Part shown: positions 7,760 through 15,802 of the stretch, piece by piece
How positions within the stretch are numbered: the first letter of the stretch is position 1
Layout: each line of letters begins with the position of its first letter
Assembly: GCA_025061985.1 (NCBI GenBank)
Contig: JANXAW010000017.1
Location: forward strand, 1 to 38,288
Reading direction: 5' to 3'
DNA: 38,288 nucleotides
DNA from: Fimbriimonadales bacterium
GTDB lineage: Bacteria; Armatimonadota; Fimbriimonadia; Fimbriimonadales; GBS-DC
Made by a program: the position numbers and the translations under genes
The notes under the pieces: generated by a model
What the model was told of the DNA's origin: nothing
Database searches by the model: none
What the model saw: only the letters and a program-made list of their open reading frames with translations

Positions 7760-8347
7760 ATGGGAAAGCACGAGCCGAGCACACCTGCTACTCCAGATGC
7801 GCTTTTCAAGGACGCAGAGGAGCGCATGAAGCACGCGATTGAACATCTGCGACAAGACCTTGCGGGCTACCGTACGGGGCGTGCAAACCCCGCGATGGTC
7901 GAGCGTTTGATGGTCGATTACCACGGCACCCCGATGCAACTGCAGCACATCGCTTCTATCACCGTGCCTGAGCCACGCCAACTGCTCATCCAGCCTTGGG
8001 ACCAGACTGCGCTGGCAGCCATTGAGAAGGCAATTCGCAACTCCGACTTGGGCGTTAACCCCGTGAACGATGGGCGCTCGTTGCGCATCACGCTGCCGCC
8101 ACTTACTGAAGAGCGACGCCGGGAGCTGATCAAGCAAGTGCATAAGCGCACAGAAGAGGCACGCGTAGCCGTGCGCAACATTCGGCGCGACTTGCACGAA
8201 CACCTGCGCCAACTGCACAAAAACAAACAAATCTCTGAAGATGAACTCAGGCGTTACGAGCAGCAGATGGAGAAGCTCACCCACAAGTACATTGAAGAGA
8301 TTGACAAAATCCAGAAAGCCAAAGACGAGGAGTTGATGGAGGTCTGA
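7760..8347 (+). CDS. frr: Ribosome recycling factor
   Basis: A 195-residue protein that, with EF-G, splits post-termination ribosomes. It shows the family pattern throughout: an N-terminal helix, LAGYRTGRANPAMVERLMVDYHGTP, LIQPWDQTALAAIEKAI, NPVNDGRSLRITLPPLTEERR, and the long C-terminal helices ending in KAKDEELMEV. The start is set by a GAAGGAGG Shine-Dalgarno sequence just upstream of 7760. There is an extra ~10-residue Pro/Thr-rich N terminus compared with the usual ~185. It lies 19 nt after pyrH and 9 nt before uppS, so it is co-transcribed. Confidence 0.96.
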   Translation: MGKHEPSTPATPDALFKDAEERMKHAIEHLRQDLAGYRTGRANPAMVERLMVDYHGTPMQLQHIASITVPEPRQLLIQPWDQTALAAIEKAIRNSDLGVNPVNDGRSLRITLPPLTEERRRELIKQVHKRTEEARVAVRNIRRDLHEHLRQLHKNKQISEDELRRYEQQMEKLTHKYIEEIDKIQKAKDEELMEV

Positions 8348-8356
8348 AGCGGGCGG

Positions 8357-9124
8357 ATGCAAGTTATTGATTGGCGTGCGGAGGCGGTGCGGCGCGGCAT
8401 AGACCTAGCGCGCTTGCCTCGCCACATTGCACTGATTATGGATGGGAATGGACGGTGGGCACGCGCACGCGGGCTGCATCGCTTAGTCGGGCATGCGAAT
8501 GGGCACGGCACAGTACGACGCTTGGTGCTAGGCTGCGCTGAGCTGGGCATTGAGGTACTGTCGCTCTACACCTTCAGCACCGAGAACTGGCGTCGCCCGC
8601 GAGAAGAGGTAGAGGGGCTAATGCGCCTGTTGGAGCGTTCTGCTCGCGAGGAGCTGCCCGTAATGATGCGCAACGGCGTGCAGATTCGCTTCAGCGGGCG
8701 ACTCCACGAACTGTCGCCTCAGCTACAGCAGGTTCTGCGCCGTGCCGAGCAACTGACTGCTCACAACCGACGGATTATTTTGCACCTTGCGGTCAACTAC
8801 GGCGGGCGTGCCGAACTGGTAGACGCGATGCGCGCTATCGCTCGTGAGGTACAAGCAGGGCGCCTCTCGCCCGACGCCATTGACGAGCAAACGATACAGG
8901 CACACCTTTACCAGCCTGATTTGCCCGACCCTGACCTACTCATCCGCACGGCGGGCGAGCAACGCACCAGCAACTTTTTGCTGTGGCAAGCTGCCTACAC
9001 AGAGCTGTACATCACACCCGTACTGTGGCCCGATTTTACGATGGAGCACCTGCTAGAGGCGATTTTGGACTATCAGCGTCGGCAGCGCAAGTTCGGCGCC
9101 GTGCCAGAGCCAGTAGCGGGCTAA
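8357..9124 (+). CDS. uppS: Isoprenyl (undecaprenyl) diphosphate synthase
   Basis: A 255-residue cis-prenyltransferase that makes the undecaprenyl-PP lipid carrier for peptidoglycan and other glycans. The motifs are HIALIMDGNGRWA (catalytic D29), ELGIEVLSLYTFSTENWRRP, VNYGGRAELVDA and the pyrophosphate region DLLIRTAGEQRTSNFLLWQ. The usual family form of the last motif is SGExRxSNFLLWQ; here an Ala replaces the first Ser, a minor variation. The protein ends in ELYITPVLWPDF and a short tail. It is the last gene of the pyrH operon. Its stop lies 2 nt from the end of the convergent gcvPA, with no terminator visible between them. Confidence 0.94.
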   Translation: MQVIDWRAEAVRRGIDLARLPRHIALIMDGNGRWARARGLHRLVGHANGHGTVRRLVLGCAELGIEVLSLYTFSTENWRRPREEVEGLMRLLERSAREELPVMMRNGVQIRFSGRLHELSPQLQQVLRRAEQLTAHNRRIILHLAVNYGGRAELVDAMRAIAREVQAGRLSPDAIDEQTIQAHLYQPDLPDPDLLIRTAGEQRTSNFLLWQAAYTELYITPVLWPDFTMEHLLEAILDYQRRQRKFGAVPEPVAG

Positions 9125-9126
9125 AG

Positions 9127-10479
9127 TCAGCGCTCCAGCACAGCGCGCATCGCCTCAGCAAAAGTCTCTATCTCCTCGCGCGTGCGCGTCTCCGTCACGC
9201 ACACCAGCAAGTGGCGCTCCATAGAGGCGTCGTACTCGCCCAAGGGCAGCCCTGCGATGATGTTGTGCTCCAGCAAGGCGTCGCACACTGCTTGCGCAGA
9301 GCGCGGCAGCTCCAGCACAAACTCCTTGTAGAAGGGCGTGTTAGGGTACTTCAGGCGCACATCCGGGATTTGGGTCAGCAGGCGTGCGGCGTAGTGGGCT
9401 TTCTGAGTGCAGGTTTCGGAGAGTTCGCGAAAGCCTGCCTTGCCTAGCGCCGCCATAAACACCGTGCTGGCTAACGCGCACAGCGCCTCGTTGGTGCAGA
9501 TGTTGGAAGTCGCTTTCTCGCGGCGGATGTCTTGTTCGCGGGTGCGCAGGGTCATCACAAAGCCGCGCCTGCCTTCCACATCCGTGGTTTGCCCCACGAT
9601 GCGCCCAGGGATGCGGCGTAGGTGCTCCTGCTTGCAGGCGAACAGCCCCAGCATCGGTCCGCCGAAGCCCATCGCGTTGCCTAGACCTTGCCCTTCGCCC
9701 ACCACGATGTCGTAGCCATACTCGCCTGGGGGTTTCAGCACGCCCAGCGCAATCGGGTCGACGCACGCAATCGCGAGTGCGCCCACCTGATGCGCCGTCT
9801 CTGCCACGGGCGCAAGCGGCTCAATTAGCCCGAAAAAGTTCGGGTATTGCACAATTGCGCAGGCAGTCTGCGCATCCACAGCCGCACGAAGGGCGTTCGG
9901 CTCCGTAACCCCCTCCTCGGAAAGGGGCACTTCCACCAGCTGGCGACTGTTCGTCCACAAGTAGGTGCGCAACACTTGGCGGTAATGCGGATGTACGCCC
10001 TGCGACACGACCACCTTGGAACGCCCTGTAATGTGGCACGCCATCAGCGCCGATTCTGCCAAGGCAGTAGAAGCGTCATACATCGAGGCGTTCGCCACAT
10101 CCATCCCCGTCAGCTCGCACACCATCGTCTGGAATTCAAAGATGCTTTGCAGCAGCCCTTGGCTTGCTTCTGGCTGGTAGGGCGTGTATGCAGTTAGAAA
10201 CTCGCCCCGACTGATGATGGCGTTCACCACTGCGGGGATGAAGTGGTCGTAGGCGCCCGCACCCAAGAAGCTGATGTAGCGCGTAGTGTCGGCGTTCTTG
10301 GCAGCGAGCTGGCTGAGGCGTTTGAACAGCGCGTGCTCGTCCAACGCGGGCGGAATAGGCAGCGGTCCCTCAATGTACAGGTCGCTAGGAATGTCCTGAA
10401 ACAGCTCGCGGATGGACGCCACGCCAATCGTCTCCAGCATCTGCTGGATGTCTTGCTCCGTATGCGGAATGTAGCGCAT
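9127..10479 (-). CDS. gcvPA: Glycine dehydrogenase (decarboxylating) subunit 1
   Basis: A 450-residue N-terminal-type subunit of the split P-protein of the glycine cleavage system, which decarboxylates glycine and loads the aminomethyl group on GcvH. Characteristic stretches are MRYIPHTEQDIQQMLETIG, SFLGAGAYDHFIPA, FLTAYTPYQPEASQG, EFQTMVCELTGMDVANASMYD and the late SNICTNEALCAL. This subunit lacks the PLP lysine, which is on GcvPB; no gcvPB or gcvT is in the window. The ATG at 10479 is chosen because GAGGTGG lies 9 nt upstream; a TTG at 10488 overlaps that spacing. It is transcribed with gcvH, which ends 14 nt upstream. Confidence 0.94.
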   Translation of the reverse strand: MRYIPHTEQDIQQMLETIGVASIRELFQDIPSDLYIEGPLPIPPALDEHALFKRLSQLAAKNADTTRYISFLGAGAYDHFIPAVVNAIISRGEFLTAYTPYQPEASQGLLQSIFEFQTMVCELTGMDVANASMYDASTALAESALMACHITGRSKVVVSQGVHPHYRQVLRTYLWTNSRQLVEVPLSEEGVTEPNALRAAVDAQTACAIVQYPNFFGLIEPLAPVAETAHQVGALAIACVDPIALGVLKPPGEYGYDIVVGEGQGLGNAMGFGGPMLGLFACKQEHLRRIPGRIVGQTTDVEGRRGFVMTLRTREQDIRREKATSNICTNEALCALASTVFMAALGKAGFRELSETCTQKAHYAARLLTQIPDVRLKYPNTPFYKEFVLELPRSAQAVCDALLEHNIIAGLPLGEYDASMERHLLVCVTETRTREEIETFAEAMRAVLER

Positions 10480-10493
10480 AAGCTTCAACCACC

Positions 10494-10874
10494 TCAGATT
10501 TGGCGATAGGCTCGGTACTCCTCGGCGGTCATTAGTCGCTCTACTTGGCTGGGGTCGGTCATGCGGATTTTGATCATCCAGCCCTTGCCATAGGGGTCTT
10601 GGTTGATGGTCTCCAATGCGGCTTGGAGTGCTTGGTTGACCTCAATCACCTCGCCTTCCACGGGGGCATACAGGTCAGAGGCAGCTTTGACCGATTCGAT
10701 AACACCGAAGCTCTCGTCAACTTGCAGGTAGCGCCCAGGCTCAGGCAGCTCCAGAAACACGATATCGCCTAGCTCTGACTGGGCATAGTCCGTGATACCA
10801 ACGACGGCAACCTCGCCTTCAACGCGCACCCATTCGTCGCTGCGCGTGTAGCGCAACTCAGCTGGTATATTCAT
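10494..10874 (-). CDS. gcvH: Glycine cleavage system H protein
   Basis: A 126-residue lipoyl-carrier protein that shuttles the aminomethyl intermediate between P, T and L proteins. The lipoylation site is the lysine in ESVKAASDLYAPVEGEV. The N terminus IPAELRYTRSDEWVRVEGE and C-terminal GKGWMIKIR are family hallmarks. The start is ATG 10874, preceded by GGAGGGA. An upstream in-frame extension to 10931 would run through the -10 box and is rejected. It is the first gene of a gcvH-gcvPA operon. Confidence 0.95.
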   Translation of the reverse strand: MNIPAELRYTRSDEWVRVEGEVAVVGITDYAQSELGDIVFLELPEPGRYLQVDESFGVIESVKAASDLYAPVEGEVIEVNQALQAALETINQDPYGKGWMIKIRMTDPSQVERLMTAEEYRAYRQI

Positions 10875-10893
10875 TGTGTCCCTCCAAACAGGT

Positions 10894-10901
10894 ATTGTAC
10901 C
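10894..10901 (-). promoter_or_regulatory. -10 box GGTACAAT of gcvH-gcvPA
   Basis: Minus-strand GGTACAAT lies 19 nt upstream of the gcvH ATG, with GGAGGGA between. The leader of about 12 nt is far too short for a glycine riboswitch. Confidence 0.6.
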
Positions 10902-10950
10902 CCTTGACGTCGGCACGCTGTTTTGCCTCAAGGCGCGGGCAGAGAAGTTA

Positions 10951-11056
10951 GGTTCCTTTCTGAACTCACCCTCCCTCCTTCAGGTTCCCCTCACGGAGTG
11001 GGAGGGAACCGAAAGGAAAAAGCAAACACTCGGTTCCCCCTTTCCAAGGGGGAACC
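10951..11056. repeat. Composite inverted-repeat element with two hairpins
   Basis: This lies between divergent gcvH and the GH57 gene. Hairpin 1 (10983-11010) has GGTTCCC/GGGAACC outer arms, an A bulge, a CTCAC/GTGGG inner stem (one G-U pair) and a GGA loop. Hairpin 2 (11032-11056) has perfect 11-bp arms, GGTTCCCCCTT and its complement, with a TCC loop. TTCCTTTC at 10953-10960 can pair with GAAAGGAA at 11011-11018 and close hairpin 1. CCCTCCC at 10969-10975 can pair instead with GGGAGGG at 11000-11006. The two hairpins share arm sequences, so they can swap partners. It could be a dispersed miniature repeat or a structured RNA; the sequence alone does not decide. There is no gene in 10902-11141. 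Confidence 0.6.
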
Positions 11057-11141
11057 TGAAAGAGGGGGGTTTCAATCTCGCCAGCAGCGCAAACGCCAGC
11101 GCACTGCAAGAGCTGGCAAAGACGCCCGCAATCGCGTGGTA

Positions 11142-11149
11142 GGTATACT
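11142..11149 (+). promoter_or_regulatory. -10 box GGTATACT of the GH57 gene
   Basis: GGTATACT ends 7 nt before the ATG at 11157. No Shine-Dalgarno sequence is present, so the mRNA is probably leaderless. Confidence 0.65.
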
Positions 11150-11156
11150 CTGACCG

Positions 11157-12845
11157 ATGGCGCGTCCGCTGGGCTATTGGGTGCTGGTGCTGCACACGCA
11201 CATTCCGTATGTGCTCACGCACGGCAAAGCGCCCCACGGCACCGATTGGCTCAGCGAGAGCCTCGTTGAGTGCTACCTGCCCCTGTATGATCTCACCCAG
11301 CGGCTGGCAGCCCAGGGAATTGCCGCACGCTACACAATAAGCTTTACCCCCATTCTGCAAGAGCAGTTAGCCGACGCTGACTTCCGCGCGGAGGCGTTTG
11401 GCTACATAGACGCCAAGCTTGACGCAGCCAACGACGATATGCGCACTTTTCTGCGTCAGGGTGCACGCCATATGGCGGGGTTAGCCTACCTATGGCGTGA
11501 GTATTTCAGCGCGCGGCAAGCCCTCTACTCGCAACTAAATGGCGATTTGCTAGGTGCGTTCCGTCGTCTACAGGAGGCAGGGCTGATAGAGGTTATCACC
11601 AGTGCCGCCACGCACGGCTATTTGCCGTTGATTGGGCGCGATGAGTGCGTGCGGGCACAAGTGCAAATGGGCGTAGACACCTATCGGAAGCATTTTGGCG
11701 TGGCGCCACGGGGCTTCTGGCTGCCCGAATGCGCCTATCGCCCTGCCTACCGCTGGTTGCCCCCTGTGGCAAGTGATGTGTTGCCTGCTGTGGAGCGCGC
11801 AGGTATTGAGCAATTCCTTAGCGAGGCGGGCATCCGCTACTTCTTCGTGGATACGCACATGCTACGCGGCGGAATGCCGCTGGGCACTTATTGGGATCGT
11901 TTCCCCGCGTTGCGCCGAATTTACGAGCAGTTCGCTACGCAGTATCGCTTTGAGCAAACCGAGCGCACGCCTTATCGCGCCTATGCCGTGCCCGCGCCTG
12001 AGCCGCTGGCAGTGTTCGCCCGCGATCCTGCCACCACCCTGCAAGTATGGAGCGGGGAACACGGCTACCCTGGCGATGCCCGCTACTTGGAGTTCCACAA
12101 ACAGCACTACCCTGGGCGCCTACGGTATTGGCGCGTCAGCGAGAACAAAGCCGATCTGGGCGCCAAACAGCCTTATGTGCCCTACGACGCCTTCGAAGCC
12201 GTGCAAAGCCACGCGGATCACTTTGTAGGGTTGCTCAAGCACACGCTGTGGGCACATCGCCAAGCCACAGGTAGCCCTGGTGTGATGGTGTCTATGTACG
12301 ACACGGAGCTGTTTGGGCACTGGTGGCACGAGGGACCCGAATGGCTCTATGCCGTGATTCGGCGCATAGCGACCGACCCCGATGTGGAAATGCTTACCGC
12401 CGCTGAGTATCTGGAGCGTTTCCCGCCTGAGGAGGTGGTGTTTTTGCCCGAAGGCTCGTGGGGCGAGGGCGGCTCGCACTACATTTGGCTCAACGAGCAT
12501 ACGGTCTGGGCGTGGGATGCCATCTATCGTGCAGAAGCGCGCTTCCTGAGCCTACTGCGCCGCTATGGGGCGGACGAAGCCCTGCGCCCCTACCTTCAGC
12601 AGCTAGCACGCGAACTGCTGCTTCTGGAATCGTCGGACTGGATGTTTCTCATCACCACGGGCACGGCACGCGATTATGCTGAAGCACGTCTTACAGACCA
12701 CCAGCGACGCTTTGAGCAGATTGCAACCGTGGTGGAGCACTTAGCAGCGGGCAAGGAGCCACCTGCCGAAAGCCTGCAAGCCTACCACGAGAGTGTCATA
12801 CGCGATCGGGTGTTCGCCAACATTGACCCGCGCCTGTGGAGCTAA
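11157..12845 (+). CDS. GH57 family 1,4-alpha-glucan branching enzyme
   Basis: A 562-residue glycoside hydrolase family 57 protein of the branching-enzyme (DUF1957-containing) type. It forms alpha-1,6 branches in glycogen or maltodextrin. The N-terminal HTHIPYVL motif opens the (beta/alpha)7 barrel. The catalytic nucleophile is E191 in GFWLPECAY, and the acid/base is D382 in SMYDTELFGHWW. VDTHM near 231 and WSGEHGYPGD near 298 are further conserved sites. The length fits the ~520-570 residue thermophile branching enzymes better than GH57 amylases. The product is cytoplasmic, with no signal peptide. It is a single-gene transcript, followed by a tRNA gene. No other glycogen gene is in the window. 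Confidence 0.92.
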   Translation: MARPLGYWVLVLHTHIPYVLTHGKAPHGTDWLSESLVECYLPLYDLTQRLAAQGIAARYTISFTPILQEQLADADFRAEAFGYIDAKLDAANDDMRTFLRQGARHMAGLAYLWREYFSARQALYSQLNGDLLGAFRRLQEAGLIEVITSAATHGYLPLIGRDECVRAQVQMGVDTYRKHFGVAPRGFWLPECAYRPAYRWLPPVASDVLPAVERAGIEQFLSEAGIRYFFVDTHMLRGGMPLGTYWDRFPALRRIYEQFATQYRFEQTERTPYRAYAVPAPEPLAVFARDPATTLQVWSGEHGYPGDARYLEFHKQHYPGRLRYWRVSENKADLGAKQPYVPYDAFEAVQSHADHFVGLLKHTLWAHRQATGSPGVMVSMYDTELFGHWWHEGPEWLYAVIRRIATDPDVEMLTAAEYLERFPPEEVVFLPEGSWGEGGSHYIWLNEHTVWAWDAIYRAEARFLSLLRRYGADEALRPYLQQLARELLLLESSDWMFLITTGTARDYAEARLTDHQRRFEQIATVVEHLAAGKEPPAESLQAYHESVIRDRVFANIDPRLWS

Positions 12846-12875
12846 GAAAAAGCCCCGCCCGCTGACCGCCACATC

Positions 12876-12904
12876 TTGCATGCAGCGCTGGGATAGGGTA
12901 TAAT
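12876..12904 (+). promoter_or_regulatory. Promoter of tRNA-Thr (TTGCAT-N17-TATAAT)
   Basis: TTGCAT at 12876-12881 and TATAAT at 12899-12904, preceded by GG, are separated by the ideal 17 nt. The expected start near 12911 is just upstream of the mature tRNA 5' end. This is the only promoter in the window with a clear -35. Confidence 0.8.
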
Positions 12905-12915
12905 CTTTATCGCGA

Positions 12916-12990
12916 GCCGACATAGCTCAGCGGTAGAGCGACGCACTCGTAATGCGTAGGTCGTGGGTTCGAATCCCACTGTCGGCTCCA
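12916..12990 (+). tRNA. tRNA-Thr (anticodon CGT), CCA encoded
   Basis: This is a complete 75-nt cloverleaf. The acceptor stem is GCCGACA/TGTCGGC. The D arm is GCTC-AGCGGTA-GAGC. The anticodon stem is ACGCA/TGCGT with loop CTCGTAA. The T arm is GTGGG-TTCGAAT-CCCAC. The discriminator base is U, followed by an encoded CCA at 12988-12990. Anticodon CGT reads the ACG threonine codon. Confidence 0.96.
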
Positions 12991-13016
12991 GCCTATCCCC
13001 TCCTTTCCCCACAGCA

Positions 13017-13024
13017 GGTATAAT
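13017..13024 (+). promoter_or_regulatory. -10 box GGTATAAT of secDF
   Basis: GGTATAAT lies 30 nt upstream of the TTG start, with a strong GGAGGAG Shine-Dalgarno sequence at 13041-13047 between them. Confidence 0.65.
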
Positions 13025-13054
13025 AGCCCTCAGGCAAACAGGAGGAGCACAGCC

Positions 13055-15802
13055 TTGACCAGACAGTTCATCTATCTGGGTGTTGTTGTGCTGCTGGCGG
13101 CGTTAGCAGGCTACTATTTCGCCACAACGCCCGTGCGCCGCGGGTTGGATGTGCAAGGCGGGTTGCGGATGACCCTGCGTGCCGAAATCGAAAAACTAAG
13201 CGAAGAAGAACGCCGACTTTGGACCCCCGAGCGCATGCGCCTTGTGATGGACATCTTGCGCAAACGAATCGACTCGCTGGGGGTGATTGAGCCAACAATT
13301 TACCAAAAAGGCGACACAGAAGTTGTCGTAGAGTTGCCTGGCTTTACTAATGAGCAAGAGGCGCGCGAGCTGCTCCAAACGACCGCTCGCTTAGAGTTCC
13401 GCTACCTCAAGGATGTGCGCACCGAGAAACGCCCGATGGGGCGGTACGAAATTATCGTCGAGCAAGTCGGCGATGACGAAGTAGTAAAGTTCCGCGATTT
13501 AGCTAGCCCCGAGGGCAAGGTCATTGAGCCAGGCACCCCTGAGTACCAGAAAATCATTGAGTCGTCTCCTCTCATCGTTACAGGCGACAACCTCCAGCGT
13601 GCGGAGGTAATCAGCCAGACCTTCAACCCGCAAGTGCTGTTGATTCTTGACCGCGAGGGTCAGGACAAGTTTGCACGCGCGTCTTCGCTCTACCTCAGAG
13701 AGCATATCGCAATCTTGTTAGACGGCAAGATTATTTCCGCGCCTATTGTCGAGGCACCGAACTTACGCGAGCCTGTGATTCAGGGTAGGTTCACGCTGAA
13801 GGAAGCGGCGCGCCTGCGCGACCTGCTCAACGCTGGTGCGCTCCCTGTGAGCTTGTCGGTGGAGTCTGTAACGCGCGTGGAGGCGATTTTGGGCGCGCAG
13901 GCGTGGGAGCGAATGATCCAAGCAGGCGCGATTGGGTTCGCTTTGGTCGTGCTGTTTATGATTTTCTACTACTTGCTGCCCGGTTTCATTGCCTCAATCG
14001 CGCTGGGGCTGTATGTGCTGTTTGCGTTAGCGATTTTCAAGTTGGTGAATGTGACGTTCTCGCTACCTGCGATTGCGGGGCTAATCATCTCCATCGGTAT
14101 GGCGATTGACGCCAACATCCTCATCTTTGAGCGGCTCAAAGAGGAGCTGCGTTTGGGCAAGACGCTTTTGGCAGGCTTGGACGCTGCCTTCAAGCGCGCC
14201 TTTCCTGCGATTTTCGACTCGAACCTCAGTACGATTATCGTTTGCGTGATTCTGTACCAGTTTGGCACGGGACCCGTACAAGGCTTTGCGACCACGCTCG
14301 GGATTGGTGTGGCAATTAGCTTCTTCACAGCGATCTTCTGCACGCGCGCGATGCTGTATTCGCTGGTTGGGTTAGGCGTGCATCCAAGTGAGCGGTTGTT
14401 TGGCTTGCGCCGCCAGATCGGTCAGGAGGTGGGCGAGCAGTTAGGTACAGCCAGAGACAAGTTTGACTTTGTGAACAAGCGCGGGCTGTACTACGCAATC
14501 AGCGGCGTGGCGATTCTGATTGGCTTGGTGTTTGTGTTTGGGTTGCGCGGGCTAAAGCCGGGCATTGACTTTGCGGGGGGTAGCGAGCTGGTGCTGCAAA
14601 AGCGCGTGCCGGGGCTGCAGGTAAATCCTCAGAACGCGCCTGCTCAGCCGCAGGTAGGTACTCCGACGCCCGCAGGCAGCGCGCCCCAAGCGAACGCCCC
14701 CAATCGCGAGCAGGCACAGCCTCAGAACGCGCCACAAGCCACCCAACCTACTGCAGGGCAGGCGCAGCCTGCGCCTGCAAGCCCACCTGCTCCGCAGACT
14801 GGAGGTGGCAAGCCCGCTACTGAGCTGCCGAAACAACCTGCGCGTTCACCACAGCCACCTGTGCCTGTGATCCCTGTGTCGCAACTGCCACCGATTGAGG
14901 CGAGCCTCGCGCAAGTGCAGAGCTTGCTCCGTCAAGCAGGCTTTGAGAAGGTGGGCGTGCTATTTGCCGAGGGCAACCGCCAGTTGATTGTGCACGTTGC
15001 CGAGATGGGCCCCGACACGCAGCAAAAGGTGCTGGAGGCACTCAAGCCCTTGGGCGACTTGCAAGTGGTTAGCTACGCGGCGATTAGCCCGCGCGTACGC
15101 GCCGAGACCATCCAGCGCGCGACTATAGCAGTGACCCTATCACTGATAGCAATCTTGCTCTACATTGCCCTGCGCTTCTCGATTGAGGGTGGCTGGAGCG
15201 GCTTCAAATTCGGGATTGCGGCGACTATCGCTCTGGCGCACGATGTGCTGATTATGGTCGGTGGCGCAGGGGCGTTGGGCTACTTCTTGGGTTGGGAAAT
15301 CAACTCGCTGTTCATTACCGCGTTGCTAACGCTGGTAGGCTACTCCATCAACGACACCATCGTGGTGTATGACCGTGTGCGCGAGAACTTGCGCCAGCGG
15401 GCACGCGGGGAGACCTTCGCCACCGTTGTGAACCGCAGCTTGAACCAAACGCTTGCTCGCTCTATCAACACCAGCCTAACTTTGCTCCTGGTGGTGCTGG
15501 CGCTAGCGATTTGGGGTTCGGTGACGCAAGACCTGCGCTTCTTCTACGTGGCGATGCTGATTGGTATTGTCGCAGGTACTTACTCGTCCATCTACATCGC
15601 GAGCCAGCTGATGATTAGCTGGCAGAGCGCGCGCGAGAAGTTGCACCAGCGTCAGGAAGCGGCAGCGAGGGCGACCGCTATCCCTGCGCAGCCAACGCAG
15701 ACGGCGCAGCTCACGACCCCGACAGCCCCCACCGCCTCGGGCGAGACAGTGCGCAAAAAGCACCGCGCCCAGCATGTGGGCAAGCGTAAGCGACGCTACT
15801 GA
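13055..15802 (+). CDS. secDF: Fused protein translocase subunit SecDF
   Basis: A 915-residue fusion of SecD and SecF, an RND-type, proton-driven factor that pulls preproteins out of the SecYEG channel. The SecD half has a first membrane helix (~4-22), the signature GLDVQGG (30-36), a large periplasmic P1 domain and five helices near 285-440. The SecF half begins with a helix near 488-506 and GIDFAGGSELV, followed by helices near 685-870. Its small periplasmic domain is interrupted by a ~90-residue Pro/Ala/Gln-rich low-complexity segment (about 520-612), which is not usual for SecF. The C terminus is highly basic (KKHRAQHVGKRKRRY). The start is TTG at 13055, 7 nt after GGAGGAG. The stop overlaps the MFS start by 1 nt. 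Confidence 0.94.
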   Translation: MTRQFIYLGVVVLLAALAGYYFATTPVRRGLDVQGGLRMTLRAEIEKLSEEERRLWTPERMRLVMDILRKRIDSLGVIEPTIYQKGDTEVVVELPGFTNEQEARELLQTTARLEFRYLKDVRTEKRPMGRYEIIVEQVGDDEVVKFRDLASPEGKVIEPGTPEYQKIIESSPLIVTGDNLQRAEVISQTFNPQVLLILDREGQDKFARASSLYLREHIAILLDGKIISAPIVEAPNLREPVIQGRFTLKEAARLRDLLNAGALPVSLSVESVTRVEAILGAQAWERMIQAGAIGFALVVLFMIFYYLLPGFIASIALGLYVLFALAIFKLVNVTFSLPAIAGLIISIGMAIDANILIFERLKEELRLGKTLLAGLDAAFKRAFPAIFDSNLSTIIVCVILYQFGTGPVQGFATTLGIGVAISFFTAIFCTRAMLYSLVGLGVHPSERLFGLRRQIGQEVGEQLGTARDKFDFVNKRGLYYAISGVAILIGLVFVFGLRGLKPGIDFAGGSELVLQKRVPGLQVNPQNAPAQPQVGTPTPAGSAPQANAPNREQAQPQNAPQATQPTAGQAQPAPASPPAPQTGGGKPATELPKQPARSPQPPVPVIPVSQLPPIEASLAQVQSLLRQAGFEKVGVLFAEGNRQLIVHVAEMGPDTQQKVLEALKPLGDLQVVSYAAISPRVRAETIQRATIAVTLSLIAILLYIALRFSIEGGWSGFKFGIAATIALAHDVLIMVGGAGALGYFLGWEINSLFITALLTLVGYSINDTIVVYDRVRENLRQRARGETFATVVNRSLNQTLARSINTSLTLLLVVLALAIWGSVTQDLRFFYVAMLIGIVAGTYSSIYIASQLMISWQSAREKLHQRQEAAARATAIPAQPTQTAQLTTPTAPTASGETVRKKHRAQHVGKRKRRY

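Noticed and set aside
9100-9140. Terminator between uppS and gcvPA
   Set aside because: Only 2 nt separate the stops and no hairpin with a T run is present.
10875-10893. Glycine riboswitch in front of gcvH
   Set aside because: The -10 box is 19 nt from the gcvH ATG, leaving a leader of about 12 nt, far too short for the aptamer.
12841-12875. Rho-independent terminator after the GH57 gene
   Set aside because: The A-rich then GC-rich tract has no matching stem on either strand.
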